From NCBI RefSeq assembly GCF_963576615.1, contig NC_088709.1, positions 12,406,764 to 12,470,763 on the forward strand: DNA of 64,000 nt, in the 5' to 3' direction. Numbering within the stretch: position 1 is the stretch's first letter; each line of letters opens with the position of its first letter. This document shows positions 12,501 to 27,500 of this stretch, piece after piece. This stretch comes from Watersipora subatra. Lineage: Eukaryota; Bryozoa; Gymnolaemata; Cheilostomatida; Watersiporidae. The position numbers and the translations under genes are program-made. Below the pieces are notes generated by a model. It was not told the origin of the DNA. It saw only the letters and a list, made by a program, of their open reading frames with translations, and made no database searches.

Positions 12501-15500
12501 ATATGTCTCCATAGTCTCCCTGAAATATGATAAAATGGTCACATTATATGCGTAAGGAGTTGTTGCTCCAATGCAACTAAGTGGCAGAGTGTCTTATTCA
12601 AGTGGGTGTTTAAAGAATTAGTGAGCATTTGGAATTGTGTCACCTTAATGAATCGCAAGTCACCGTAATGAAAAGTAAGCCGCCTTCATATATATAACGT
12701 CACCTTAATGAGTGGTAAGTCACTTTAATGAGTGGTAAGTCACTTTAATGAGTGGTAAATCCCTTTAGTGAGTGGTGAGTCACTTTAATGAGTGATAAGT
12801 CACTTTAATGAGTGGTAAATCACTTTAATGAGTGGTAAGTCATTTTAATGAGTGGTAAGTCACTTTCATGAGTGATACGTCACTTTCATGAGTGGTAAGT
12901 CATTTCCATGAGTGGTAAGTCACTTTCATGAGTAGCAAGTTACCTTAATGAGTGGTAAGTCAACATAGTTGGAGAAGTGTTGGTAAATCTATGTAATATT
13001 GAAATGTATACTTACTAGGTCCTGATTCAACCGCTCATAGTAGAAGTTCTTGTATTCATCCAGCCAGACCTCTGCCAGTCTTATGCTGTTCTTTTTTATT
13101 ATGTTCGCTGCCTTCGCAAACTTATATGGTATCCGAGTTCTAAAATTAAGTGTCTATAAGTTATACTGACACCTTTTCTGGATGTATGGGTGACATTTGC
13201 ATTAGGTAATGAACATTTTTTGCTTAACATACAAAAACTTATGTTGTTTGCAGTGTTAATAATGATAAAGAAATAAAGCACTTCTGTAAATTTGGTACTT
13301 TATTAAGGTATTAGTAAAACTTTTCATTAACTTTTAACTTAAACTGATATTGGTGACCAACTTCTTGGTTGTTATATAGCAATCATAAGCCAGCTTTCAA
13401 AATGATTGCAAAAGAAATGCAACTGATTTGAGCAAATACTTTTGGACAGTAAAATTGTAAATTGTTCATAAATTCATCTTCTTTTTTTATTTTTTAAACT
13501 GCCAATCAAATGGGTTAATAATAGCTAATTAGAGGAGAAGGAAGAAACTGTCAAAACTTGAAATCTTGCTTGCAATTAAAAGCTGACCATAGCAGGTGAT
13601 ACAATTGGCAGTACTGGTAAATACAGTGGCCTCCTTAATGCTCCCTGAACATAGCAAGCAGTAAAACTAACAGTAGCGATAAATACAGTTGTTCCCTTAA
13701 GGGGATAACTGTACTTATAGGCACTGCCAATTTTATCACTTGCTATGGTCAGGGAGCATTAAGGGGGCTAATTTATTTATCAGGCCTGTTAAGCCAGGTT
13801 CCCATATACGTCGCTATTAGCGATGAAATGGGAACGTATGCGCCGAAGGCCGCCGAGGACCGCCGGTGGTTGCCGGCGGCATCGCAATAGTTTAGCGCTG
13901 TTCAAATTTTGCAAATGGTTGCAGGCAAAACATTCCCGAAATGCAATGTCCGGGTAAAGGTCACCATTATAGGAACGGCATGGCGAGCAAACATTTTATT
14001 TGATTACGCAATTATGTTTACGATATTATTAACGATGTGGCTTTATGTGAACATATCCCGCAGAGCCTAGCGTCTTACTGAGCAAGCGTTTTACTGTGCA
14101 TGTTACCGCCGGAGTCTAGCAATTGATATGGGAACCGGGCTTAGTTTTATCCCATGCTCCGTTAAGGGAGCATTAAGGAAACAACTGTACTTATCGCTAC
14201 TATTAGTTTTATTACAAGCTATGTTCAGGGAGCATTAATAATACATTACACATAAAGCATTTTATTCTCAGTATTAGTTTTGGCTGTTAACTCTGTGTCA
14301 CTACTAGACTAGTAGTGACTAGTAGTACTAGTTCAGTGATTACATTTTAGTATAATGAATATATGGACATGCTCTTCAGTCTTGGCTAATAATTAAAATA
14401 GAAAGAATTGTTTGAGCAGAAATGGTTGTCTGTACGATCTTTCTAGATTTTTATAAAAAGCTAACCAAGATGAATAAGGCGCAATTATAGAACTTGAATA
14501 CACACGAGTATGATTAAGTTGATGTGCTGGTTAATTAAATAAAACCTGATCTCACCTGAAAATATGACCAACACGTGAACAAGGGATGATTTCTAGGGTA
14601 CCTCCACACATCCATATTCTAAATGATATCTCTAGATTCTCTCCACCCCAAATGTCCATCCCTGCATCATAAGTACCCAGCTCTACAAAGTAATCCTTGC
14701 TGATGGAAAAGAGGCCTCCAATCATTGTAGGGGAATGGACTGGTGCTACCTAGGACACAGAGATAATGACCAAACATAGAAACATATATGTCTGGTTGGA
14801 AACTTCAAAAGCTTCCTCCCTTGTAGAGCAGTTATATTTTTCTTTTCGTTAATAAGTTGATTTCTCAATTTTTACCCATGAGGTCTCAAACAATCCTCTG
14901 TATATACTTGCCAGTTTTCTAAATGTGGTATGTTTCTTTACATTTGGAAGGAAGTCACAATGTTTTTTCTAGTTCTCTGTAGTAGCTAATACCAATCAAA
15001 GTTGTAACTATTTTACATTTCTGTTTTAAGTTTGCAACTGGTTTTGTAAGAAATGTTATTTTATGTTAGATTTAGCATCTGAGTTTGCCCTGAGTACCTT
15101 TGATCTAAGCCCAAGATTGTAGCCAATGTGATATACCATCATACGTATGTAGTGACAACATGTATACTAACATACGCTGAAACAGTATAATGTACATTAG
15201 TATAGTCATTAGATATAACAATGACTGGTACTGAAAGCAACAACCAAACTTGCACCCACTAATCATAATAAAGTTGTAACTAACTCCTGCCTGAGTGTAA
15301 AATAGTACGCATATGAAAAATTGCAATTTCAATTACTCAGTTTTAGCTAGTTCTACTTCTTTAGGCAATAACTATATTATTGTTGGTCATTGTCCATCCG
15401 TCTCTTTTTTATGTCACAAAAGCTATCTTTATTCTCTAATTTGCATAATTATTCAGATGCTTTGAGAGGTGGGAGGTGGGAGGTTACAACAGTTGTTGAG

Positions 15501-18500
15501 CATGTCGTTGTAATAAGCTGAATGTCAGAGGTTTGAGCCCACATTTGAGCCCCATATTGGCCATAATATTAATCATCCCATTAATTGTGTATACATAGTT
15601 TTGTGATTGCATAAAAACTGGCACATTTGAAACAACTACTATAGTAACACAAAAATAAAGAACTTTACCATCCATACTGCTCTTAATCAGTCCTGATAGT
15701 TTAAAATTGATGTAAAAGTTATATTTGAATAGTGAGGAGCCTGTGAGTCTTTTTTAAAAGAAAATCAAATTAAGCTGATTTGAAATAGAAGGAACTAAAA
15801 TTAAAATTGCAGCTCTCATTACAATGAATCAAATATACATATAACATAATCTGTTTTTCATTCATCGTTTACAAAAGTTTATGAATGGCTAGAGCGGAAA
15901 CTATCATTCAGCTGGTTGCCTGGATATATACATAAATGTGGAGTTTTGTTGTTCTTCAGTATGTCCAGTTATAGCTATTATTAGAATAGCTGTAGCTGGA
16001 CAACGCTGTCGCAATGTCATGGTGTACCATCATTTGAAGCCTAGGGCTTATTAGCAAGCCTACTGAAGTTTTCTATTGGCAATGTGCCAGGCTGATAGCA
16101 AATGTCAGGCAACTCTCATTACTTCTCGTTGTTTATAAGTTGATTTTAATACCATTTTCCATTGGCATTGTGCCAGGCTAATAGCAAGTAGTAGGCAAAT
16201 TTCATCATTTCTCATTGTTTATAAGCTGATTTTTAATACCCGGGCAACGCCAGGAGGCACAGCTAGTTATCATATACAGGAGAGCTGTTTCGCTGTTTCT
16301 TAATTCTAATACAATCACCAGTTGGCAGTCTAGATGCAAGATAACTTAGTACATGCAGACAGACCCTGGTTCAATCTTTAACATCTCCTAATCTTTTTTA
16401 GCACAATACTTTTAACTATTTTACATTATCTATTACCTTATTTTTTCTTAGATTCTTCTCATTTTTTGGTGGAATATACCAAATGAAATGTAAATTCCAA
16501 TCGAAGCCTCCGACATAAATGTCACTTCCACTAGTTGCTTTGTATTCTAGAGTCATGTTGTCAATTGTATTAATGTCTGGAGTTACAACTGTTGTTCTGT
16601 TGATCCGAATCTCATCTAGCAGAGGCTCCAACCACCCTGAAAGACAAAAGAAATGCTGAGCTGCTTTGGATGTATCACATTGTGTCAAAAAACAAATAGT
16701 TTGCTGTAGGATGCTTTAAATACAAAGGTTTTGTTCAAGAAAACTGGCAAATTTTTTATGGTGATTAAGAAATTTAAAGGTTAATTTTTTGCCAAAAAGT
16801 ATGAGGTGGCTCAATAAAATTAGATAATAAAGTCCTGAAATGAGGAGTGCTAAAATAATTTCCCAAGTTTGGGACATTTACTATTTTATGACTGAACAGG
16901 GAGAAGTCATTTTTACATTACTTTAATAGAAGTGGTTCTACGCCAATTAAAGGTATCAATATCTTTCATGGCTTGTGTCCTCATTTTTATACGACGGTTT
17001 CAGGTTTTCAACTCATTTAATTTAAGTAACATAAATTAATTGCATACAAAATCTAACAATTATTTTGAAAATTTCATTGCCGTCTACTTTAACAAATTAT
17101 CCGCTTTCTCAGCAGAGAAAAGTATTTTAAACTTTATTTGTTAAACCCATTTATTTGAATTTACTGCTTACTGTTGTCCTTCCTTTCTTTTTATTTGTTT
17201 TGTTATAATTGTATAACATAATTTTAAAACATTCCTATTTAAAATGAAATTATTGCCAATATAATAATATATATATAATCAGGTATACATAAGTCATCAA
17301 AATTTCGTAACAGAATCTGTTAGCTGTCTTTTATGAATTATTTACAAATTGTGTTGCAGTGGTTGCAGAGCAAAACATTCATAATTTTATTGATGAAGAC
17401 AGCATAATTCATAGGTAAGTTCCAGAAAAAAATGGATTAAGTTTCAAAAGAAAGACAACAGGGATAGATTATACCAAAAGGCTTAAAATGGCATTTACAT
17501 TTGACCTACCTTCTATTCACTTAACTTATAAGTCAATATAAACTGTATAAAAAACCAAAAGCTGATATACTTCTCAATTTTCTCAAAAGGAAAGTCGATA
17601 TACTACCTATGCTAGTGGATAAAACTGTATAAAGTTCACACCCCCACATACCTTCAGTACACTCGATGTGTGAGTCTAAGAAAGTCAGCACGGCACCAGA
17701 TGCTGCCTTGGCACCAGCCAGCCTAGATCTGATTAGACCTTCCCGCTTCTTCATTCTGATTATTTGCACTATACTTAGCTTGTCCATGTAATTTTGGAGT
17801 TGCTCACCCAAATGGGCTACAAACAGTTAATGAAGAATAAACAGTTATTGTTAAAATCAAATAAAGCTGTTCAAATGGTTGTTCAAATGTTGTTTAATGG
17901 TTGTACAAAAATTAATTTTAGACATGAAGTTTGAGATGTTTGAGGTGCTAGCTGTGTAATTGCTTGCAAATCATTGCTATGTGAACACTCTTCTTAAATA
18001 AGCTTAATAATATGATTTAAATATATTATACTTTAAATATGCTATACATAATATGAGGCAAATCAAGTTTTAAAAAGTGAACAACATCGACTTTTAGTAA
18101 TTGGGCTATCTGACAGGAATGGCAACTTCAATAAAGCAAAACCAGACTAGTCGATCTTAATGGCATTTTCTATCACTTACATTTTATAACTTGATTAGCC
18201 AGATGCCAGGCTTTGCATGGGTGTTAAAAACAGCTTATAAAAGTGGCAGGTACTGTAGCTGCCTGCCACTTGCCATTAGCCTGGCACATTGCCAATGAAT
18301 AATGACCAAAGGCATTTTGTAACCTTTACCTTATATAACTTGATAAGAATATTTTAACACGCCGTCAATGTAGTTCATGCTACTGACATGGTTAATACTG
18401 CGGGTATGATTAATGCTACCGATATGGTTAATACTGCCAATATGGTTAATACTACTGATATGGTTAATACTGCCAATATGATTAATACTGTTGATATGGT

Positions 18501-21500
18501 TAATACTGTTGATATGGTTAATACTGCTGATATGGTTAATACTGCTGATATGGTTAATACTGCTGATATGGTTAATGCTGCCAATATGGTTAATACTGTT
18601 GATATGGTTAATACTGTTGATATGGTTAATACTGCTGATATAGTTAGTACTGCTGATATGGTTAATACTGCCAATATGGTTAATACTGCCAATATGGTTA
18701 ATACTGTTGATATGGTTAATACTGCTGATATGGTTAATACTGCTGATATGGTTAATGCTGCCAATATGGTTAATACTGCTGATATGGTTAATACTGCCAA
18801 TATGGTTAATACTGCCAATATGATTAATACTGTTGATATGGTTAATACTGTTGATATGGTTAATACTGCTGATATGGTTAATACTGCTGATATGGTTAAT
18901 ACTGCTGATATGGTTAATACTGTTGATATGGTTAATACTGTTGATATGGTTAATAGTGTTGATATGGTTAATACTGCTGATATGGTTAATACTGCTGATA
19001 TGGTTAATACTGCTGATATGGTTAATACTGCTGATATGGTTAATACTGCTGATATAGTTAGTACTGCTGATATGGTTGATACTGCTGATATGGTTAATAC
19101 TGTTGATATGGTTAATACTGCTGATATGGTTAATACTGCCAATATGGTTAATACTGTTGATATGGTTAATGCTGCCAATATGGTTAATACTGTTGATATG
19201 GTTAATACTGTTGATATGGTTAATACTGCTGATATAGTTAGTACTGCTGATATGGTTAATACTGCCAATATGGTTAATACTGCCAATATGGTTAATACTG
19301 TTGATATGGTTAATACTGCTGATATGGTTAATACTGCTGATATGGTTAATGCTGCCAATATGGTTAATACTGCTGATATGGTTAATACTGTTGATATGGT
19401 TAATACTGTTGATATGGTTAATACTGCTGATATGGTTAATACTGCTGATATGGTTAATACTGCTGATATGGTTAATGCTGCCAATATGGTTAATACTGTT
19501 GATATGGTTAATACTGTTGATATGGTTAATACTGCTGATATAGTTAGTACTGCTGATATGGTTAATACTGCCAATATGGTTAATACTGCCAATATGGTTA
19601 ATACTGTTGATATGGTTAATACTGCTGATATGGTTAATACTGCTGATATGGTTAATGCTGCCAATATGGTTAATACTGCTGATATGGTTAATACTGCCAA
19701 TATGGTTAATACTGCCAATATGATTAATACTGTTGATATGGTTAATACTGTTGATATGGTTAATACTGCTGATATGGTTAATACTGCTGATATGGTTAAT
19801 ACTGCTGATATGGTTAATACTGTTGATATGGTTAATACTGTTGATATGGTTAATAGTGTTGATATGGTTAATACTGCTGATATGGTTAATACTGCTGATA
19901 TGGTTAATACTGCTGATATGGTTAATACTGCTGATATGGTTAATACTGCTGATATAGTTAGTACTGCTGATATGGTTGATACTGCTGATATGGTTAATAC
20001 TGTTGATATGGTTAATACTGCTGATATGGTTAATACTGCTGATATGGTTAATACTGCTGATATGGTTAATACTGTTGATATGGTTAATACTGCTGATATG
20101 GTTAATACTGCTGATATGGTTGATACTGTTGATATGGTTAATACTGCTGATATGGTTAATACTGCCAATATGGTTGATACTGTTGATATGGTTAATGCTG
20201 CCAATATGGTTAATACTGTTGATATGGTTAATGCTGCTGATATGGTTAATACTGCTGATATGGTTAATACTGCTGATATGGTTAATACTGCTGATATGGT
20301 TAATACTGCTGATATGGTTAATACTGCTGATATAGTTAGTACTGCTGATATGGTTGATACTGCTGATATGGTTAATACTGTTGATATGATTAATACTGCT
20401 GATATGGTTAATACTGCTGATATGGTTAATACTGCTGATATGGTTAATACTGTTGATATGGTTAATACTGCTGATATGGTTAATACTGTTGATATGGTTA
20501 ATACTGTTGATATGGTTAATACTGCTGATATGGTTAATACTGTTGATATGGTTAATACTGCTGATATGGTTAATACTGCTGATATGGTTAATACTGCTGA
20601 TATGGTTAATACTGTTGATATGGTTAATACTGCTGATATGGTTAATACTGCTGATATGGTTAATACTGCTGATATGGTTAATACTGCTGATATGGTTAAT
20701 ACTGCTGATATGGTTAATGCTGCCAATATGGTTAATACTGCTGATATGGTTAATACTACGGGTATGATTAATGCTACTGATATGGTTAATGCTGCCAATA
20801 TGGTTAATACTGCTGATATGGTTAATACTGCTGATATGGTTAATACTGCTGATATGGTTAATACTGCTGATATGGTTAATACTGCTGATATGGTTAATAC
20901 TGCTGATATGGTTAATGCTGCCAATATGGTTAATACTGCTGATATGGTTAATACTACGGGTATGATTAATGCTACTGATATGGTTAATGCTGCCAATATG
21001 GTTAATACTGCTGAGATGGTTAATGCTGCCAATATGGTTAATACTGCTGATATAGTTAGTACTGCTGATATGGTTAATACTGCTGATATGGTTAATGCTG
21101 CCAATATGGTTAATACTGCCAATATGGTTGATACTGCTGATATGGTTAATACTGCTGATATGGTTAATACTGTTGATATGGTTAATACTGCTGATATGGT
21201 TAATGCTGCCAATATGGTTAATACTGCTGATATGGTTAATACTGTTGATATGGTTAATACTGTTGATATGGTTAATACTGTTGATATGCTTATACTGCTA
21301 AAATGGTTAATACTACGGGTATGATTAATGCTACTGATATGGTTAATGCTGTCAATATGGTTAATACTGCTGATGTGGTTAATACTACGGGTATGATTAA
21401 TGCTACTGATATGGTTAATGCTGCCAATATGGTTAATACTGCTGAGATGGTTAATGCTGCCAATATGGTTAATACTGCTGATATAGTTAGTACTGCTGAT

Positions 21501-24500
21501 ATGGTTAATACTGCCAATATGGTTGATACTGCTGATATGGTTAATACTGCTGATATGGTTAATGCTGCCAATATGGTTAATACTGCTGATATGGTTAATA
21601 CTACGGGTATGATTAATGCTACTGATATGGTTATTGCTGGCAATATGGTTAATACTGCTGATATGGTTAATACTGCCAATATGGTTAATACTGTTGATAT
21701 GGTTAATACTGCTGATATGGTTAATACTGTTGATATGGTTAATGCTGCTGATATGGTTAATACTGCTGATATGGTTAATACTGCTGATATGGTTAATACT
21801 GCTGATATGGTTAATACTGCTGATATGGTTAATACTGCTGATATGGTTAATACTGTTGATATGGTTAATACTGCTGATATGGTTAATACTGTTGATATGG
21901 TTAATACTGTTGATATGGTTAATACTGCTGATATGGTTAATACTGCTGATATGGTTAATACTGTTGATATGGTTAATACTGCTGATATGGTTAATACTGT
22001 TGATATGGTTAATACTGTTGATATGGTTAATACTGCTGATATGGTTAATACTGCTGATATGGTTAATACTGCTGATATGGTTAATACTGCTGATATGGTT
22101 AATACTGCTGATATGGTTAATGCTGCCAATATGGTTAATACTGCTGATATGGTTAATACTACGGGTATGATTAATGCTACTGATATGGTTATTGCTGGCA
22201 ATATGGTTAATACTGCTGATATGGTTAATACTGCTGATATGGTTAATACTGCTGATATGGTTAATACTGCCAATATGGTTAATACTGTTGATATGGTTAA
22301 TACTGCTGATATGGTTAATACTGTTGATATGGTTAATGCTGCTGATATGGTTAATACTGCTGATATGGTTAATACTGCTGATATGGTTAATACTGCTGAT
22401 ATGGTTAATACTGCTGATATGGTTAATACTGCCAATATGGTTAATACTGTTGATATGGTTAATACTGTTGATATGGTTAATACTGCTGATATGGTTAATA
22501 CTGCTGATATGGTTAATACTGCTGATATGGTTAATACTGCTGATATGGTTAATGCTGCCAATATGGTTAATACTGCTGAAATGGTTAATGCTGCCAATAT
22601 GGTTAATACTGCTGATATAGTTAGTACTGCTGATATGGTTAATACTGTTGATATGGTTAATACTGCTGATATGGTTAATACTGCTGATATGGTTAATGCT
22701 GCCAATATGGTTAATACTGCTGATATGGTTAATACTACGGGTATGATTAATGCTACTGATATGGTTATTGCTGGCAATATGGTTAATACTGCTGATATGG
22801 TTAATACTGCTGATATGGTTAATACTGCTGATATGGTTAATACTGCCAATATGGTTAATACTGTTGATATGGTTAATACTGCTGATATGGTTAATACTGT
22901 TGATATGGTTAATGCTGCTGATATGGTTAATACTGCTGATATGGTTAATACTGCTGATATGGTTAATACTGCTGATATGGTTAATACTGCTGATATGGTT
23001 AATACTGCCAATATGGTTAATACTGTTGATATGGTTAATACTGTTGATATGGTTAATACTGCTGATATGGTTAATACTGCTGATATGGTTAATACTGCTG
23101 ATATGGTTAATACTGCTGATATGGTTAATGCTGCCAATATGGTTAATACTGCTGAAATGGTTAATGCTGCCAATATGGTTAATACTGCTGATATAGTTAG
23201 TACTGCTGATATGGTTAATACTGCTGATATGGTTAATACTACGGGTATGATTAATGCTACTGATATGGTTAATGCTGCCAATATGGTTAATACTGCTGAT
23301 ATGGTTAATACTGTTGATATGGTTAATACTGTTGATATGGTTAATACTGTTGATATGGTTATACTGCTGAAATGGTTAATACTACGGGTATGATTAATGC
23401 TACTGATATGGTTAATGCTGTCAATATGGTTAATACTGCTGATGTGGTTAATACTACGGGTATGATTAATGCTACTGATATGGTTAATGCTGCCAATATG
23501 GTTAATACTGCTGATATGGTAAATGCTGCCAATATGGTTAATACTGCTGAAATGGTTAATGCTGCCAATATGGTTAATACTGCTGATATAGTTAGTACTG
23601 CTGATATGGTTAATACTGTTGATATGGTTAATACTGCTGATATGGTTAATACTGCTGATATGGTTAATGCTGCCAATATGGTTAATACTGCTGATATGGT
23701 TAATACTACGGGTATGATTAATGCTACTGATATGGTTAATGCTGCCAATATGGTTAATACTGCTGATATGGTTAATGCTGCCAATATGGTTAATACTGCT
23801 GATATGGTTAATACTGCTGATATAGTTAGTACTGCTGATATGGTTAATACTGTTCATATGGTCAATAGTGCCGATGTGGTTAATACGCTTTACCTTGCCA
23901 ACTTCTCAATCTAATCGATGAATTAATTTGATAACTCAAGCTCTAAGTAGCTGAATAAACAAATTATATTCTCAATCAAATAGTTGAAATAATTAAACTA
24001 TTTAATTAAATAATATTAAATAAATTGTATTAAATAAATTTAAATAGTGATCTATCAAAAATTCAGCTTTTGTAGTCAATTGTCCTAAAAAGAAATTCAG
24101 TATAAGTTAGTAAACTGTTTGAAACATGATATTCATTTAGTTACCGAGATGGTCAATAGAACTCACTGTAAAACACCCGATAACAGCCCAAATTATCTTT
24201 TTCATTATCATTTGTGATTAGAGATTAATTAGGAAGCAATACTGCAAAGTCGAACTATACAGAGATAAGCTTACATCATTCATGGTTAACTAAAAACGTT
24301 TTTTAGTGAAAAGGTAATTTATCCCTCATTTCTTGTGTAAATTAGTAAGAACGAGGTAATATCAAAACATTGCAATCTACATAGATATAGCCATAAGCAG
24401 GTGCTTCAAGTACTCTCCATTTAAAACTGTCACTAAGACACTTACGCATATCAGAGAAATCATCAACCAGAATAATCTCCTTGAGAAGTTTAGAATCGGA

Positions 24501-27500
24501 TCTGTCTATAACACTGTGTACTGATCGTAGTAAGACTGACCAGGCCTCGTTATGAAAGCACATGATCACACTTGTGTCCGGTAGATCCTTTGCATATATT
24601 TTTGTTTTACACCTGCAGTTAAAACTTATATATGAACTACGAGTAGCACCTGCTAACTTTCATAAGGTAAATACGGTATTTTGGTAAGGTAATACTAAAA
24701 TAAATTAATTAAAATACTGAAATAAAATAAATTTGTAATACTACAGAAAAAATAGCTATATTTATTTAAAACTATTTCAGTTTCCTTACAATAACAATCG
24801 GGAGGTTTTAATTCTTTGAATTTTGCCAGCAGTTTTTTTCAAAAATCCTGAGTAATTAGCAGCAAAAATATTCTAACACTTTTGTCTCTGGTATGATTCG
24901 TCGTTTTTAGGTAGCAACAAAAAGTGAAAATGCAAAAGATACAAACAAAAAAGCATTAATTAAAAGACAATAAAAATATAAAAATTAACATACCAATCAA
25001 TAAATAGAAATGACAGAATGAAAGCGGAAACCAGAAATCAGAAATTAAAAAACCAGAGAGTTTATGAGATAGTTTGTTAGCTAAAAACCTTACTTGGTGG
25101 CAGACAATAAAATAAAAATATGAAATGTGTTTTTTATATAATATATTTCAATAAAGTGTCAATATTGCTGTATAGAAATGGAAAAGCCAAATCGACATCT
25201 ATGAGGTTGAGAAAGCCACACACCCAATCTTAACAGGATTATGTACACAGTGTAGAGAGAAATATGAACACTAGAGCTGACACTATGAACAAGGTAAATT
25301 TCTAAAGAAAAGTACTTTACTAAGAACGGATTACTTTGTTTATGTCAGGAGAAAAAAGAGTAAATGAATAATGTTAAAAATTTGGAAAAAAGAACAAATA
25401 AAAGCTGAAAATTGTTTGACAATTAGTCTTATAGTAGTCGGAAGTTTAAGATATCAAGCCAGAGTTTTATTAATAGTCTTCAGTGTGGTTGTCTTCAACA
25501 GAACTGCTCAAATCTCCAGGCTAACCAGCTCGACTAGCAAGGTACTAGTAAAAGCCAAAGGACCTTCATTAGCAAGAGGTCATCTGACCTCAACCAAATT
25601 ATGCCTCAGTCAATTTAAATATGAGAATAGAGGAATTTGTCAAAATGGAAAGTTTTGTGATGATGAAAAGAACATGCAAAATATTTGTCAGTGAAGTTGT
25701 AAGAGTTATGGGACCATTTGATTTTGCCCAACAAAAAGGCAAAACTAAGACAGTCAAAAAGGGTTATTTGACATAAGCGATGTTTCAAGTTTTTGCTTTA
25801 AAAGAGCCTTATATTGTATGCATGTGAATAGGTGTTTTTCTACATTTCACTAGAACAACTTTACGGACTAATGGAAGAGCAACAAAAGATAGATGATTTT
25901 CAGTTGCCCTCTGTTACCGCACTACTGACAATACTGTTTCTAACAGAAGGCAGCCTAAAACACAAATTTCCACAGCATGAGGACCTGAAGCTCATTTTTG
26001 CTAACAGCAAACACAAAACTTTAATTGCTAGAAACTAGAAATTTCCCTGTCATACAGCCCACGACCAAAGTGATATTCCACTGTCATACAGCCCACGACC
26101 AAAGTGATATTGGAAAAAAGAAAGGGTACTGATGGTTGAGCAATGCAATATTAGCAGTCAAATGGCACTGCAGTGCAATAGGATAATTGCAATGGTAGCT
26201 GTAATGTACTGGGTGTGGGTGTTATTATGTACAACAATTAGCAATAATGAAAGGAAAGGATTGTATGTTTATATATCTCCCCCTGCAATAGGAGAAATGC
26301 AATATTAGAAGTAAAATGCATTGATATTGTTAGAATAACCAATATTAGTAATATAGTAATACAGTAATAATAGAAAACCAATGCACAATTTTGTTTACAT
26401 TTCAAAACGTCATAGCTAACAAGATCAAGAAGTTGTGATATTTATATAGATTTTTAGAAAATCTATTTAACAAAACTATTTAGAAAAAATAATAGCAGTA
26501 ACATATTGCCCATCATCGATGTTGTTAGTGTGACTATAACACTTCAATAGTCATCCAAACTTATAATTAAATATTGTAATAATCTCATAAGAATCGTTAG
26601 AAAAAAATATCATCGTCGTGTCCTTTACCTTCACTGCGTTGGACATCAGTTAGAATATCAAAGTACTCAAAAGTGTATAAAATGTCAGTTACTTTGAAAT
26701 CGGCAAAAAAGAAACGATTATATTTCAGTACTCCTACGTTAATTACAGAAACCTTCGGCAATTCGACAATGCTATAGACTGATGAAATGTGCACGTTATT
26801 TTTTCGAGAAATGCACACGACTTAATGGTTCTATTCTCTGTCGCTCGGCGCTTCAATTGCCGGTCTTAATTTTGATAAAAGTAAGGCTTGGAAGTTTTAA
26901 TAACGATTTTCGGCCAAATTAATCTGTCTATTTGTGTATAATCTGTTCAGATGGGTAAGTTTTAAGATACTGTTGACACTTTTCAAAGACTTGTTAATAT
27001 ATTTAAATAGGTTTATATGTGTTTTGTATCGTTATTATACTTAAACGACTCAACACAAAATGGTTGAATTTGTTAATGAGATTTCGGTACAAGGGTTTGT
27101 AACGTTGTTGATGAATAATTTTCGTGAGTTGTGTGCACATGCATTTATCATAAAACTTTCAAACATTCGCTCCGCTCGTTTGGTCGTGGGATAAAAATTG
27201 TTTTACTCTACATTTGGGATATGATAGTTCCAAACTATACAATAAACAAAAATGAAACATTAATTTGTCATTTACTAGCTTTTGCTTGCTAATGAAACTG
27301 CGTTTCTGCACCTACCCGAAGCAAACTGGCCAAAGTATGAAGCAAATGACTTGGCCAAAATAAAGAATGGAAGGCCTTTTAGCTTTTTTATCTAAAAACC
27401 TCTTTCAATAGTCAAAGCAAATTTTCTACCGAAAGTGTCTCGTAATTTCAAAGTTTCATATGCTGAGTCTTTTGTTAGTAAATATATTTAGTATTCTTAG

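Larger units (their letters stand above)
1..14770. repeat. Left copy of recent segmental duplication
   Basis: Matches 27,829 to about 42,620 nearly base for base, including introns, transposon remnants and minisatellites; differences are scattered substitutions, VNTR length changes and one MITE insertion. Offset 27,828 at the left edge. Similarity stops about 25 bp upstream of GALNT exon 8. The left end is cut by the window. Confidence 0.95.

Noticed and set aside
18375..21324. Two very long open frames (945 and 978 codons) on opposite strands
   Set aside because: Both are products of an 18-bp tandem repeat whose length is a multiple of 3. They lie inside a GALNT intron and show no domain or start context.
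21290..23914. Further long open frames (855 minus, 696 and 180 plus)
   Set aside because: Same satellite; frames break only where a 17-bp unit shifts the phase.
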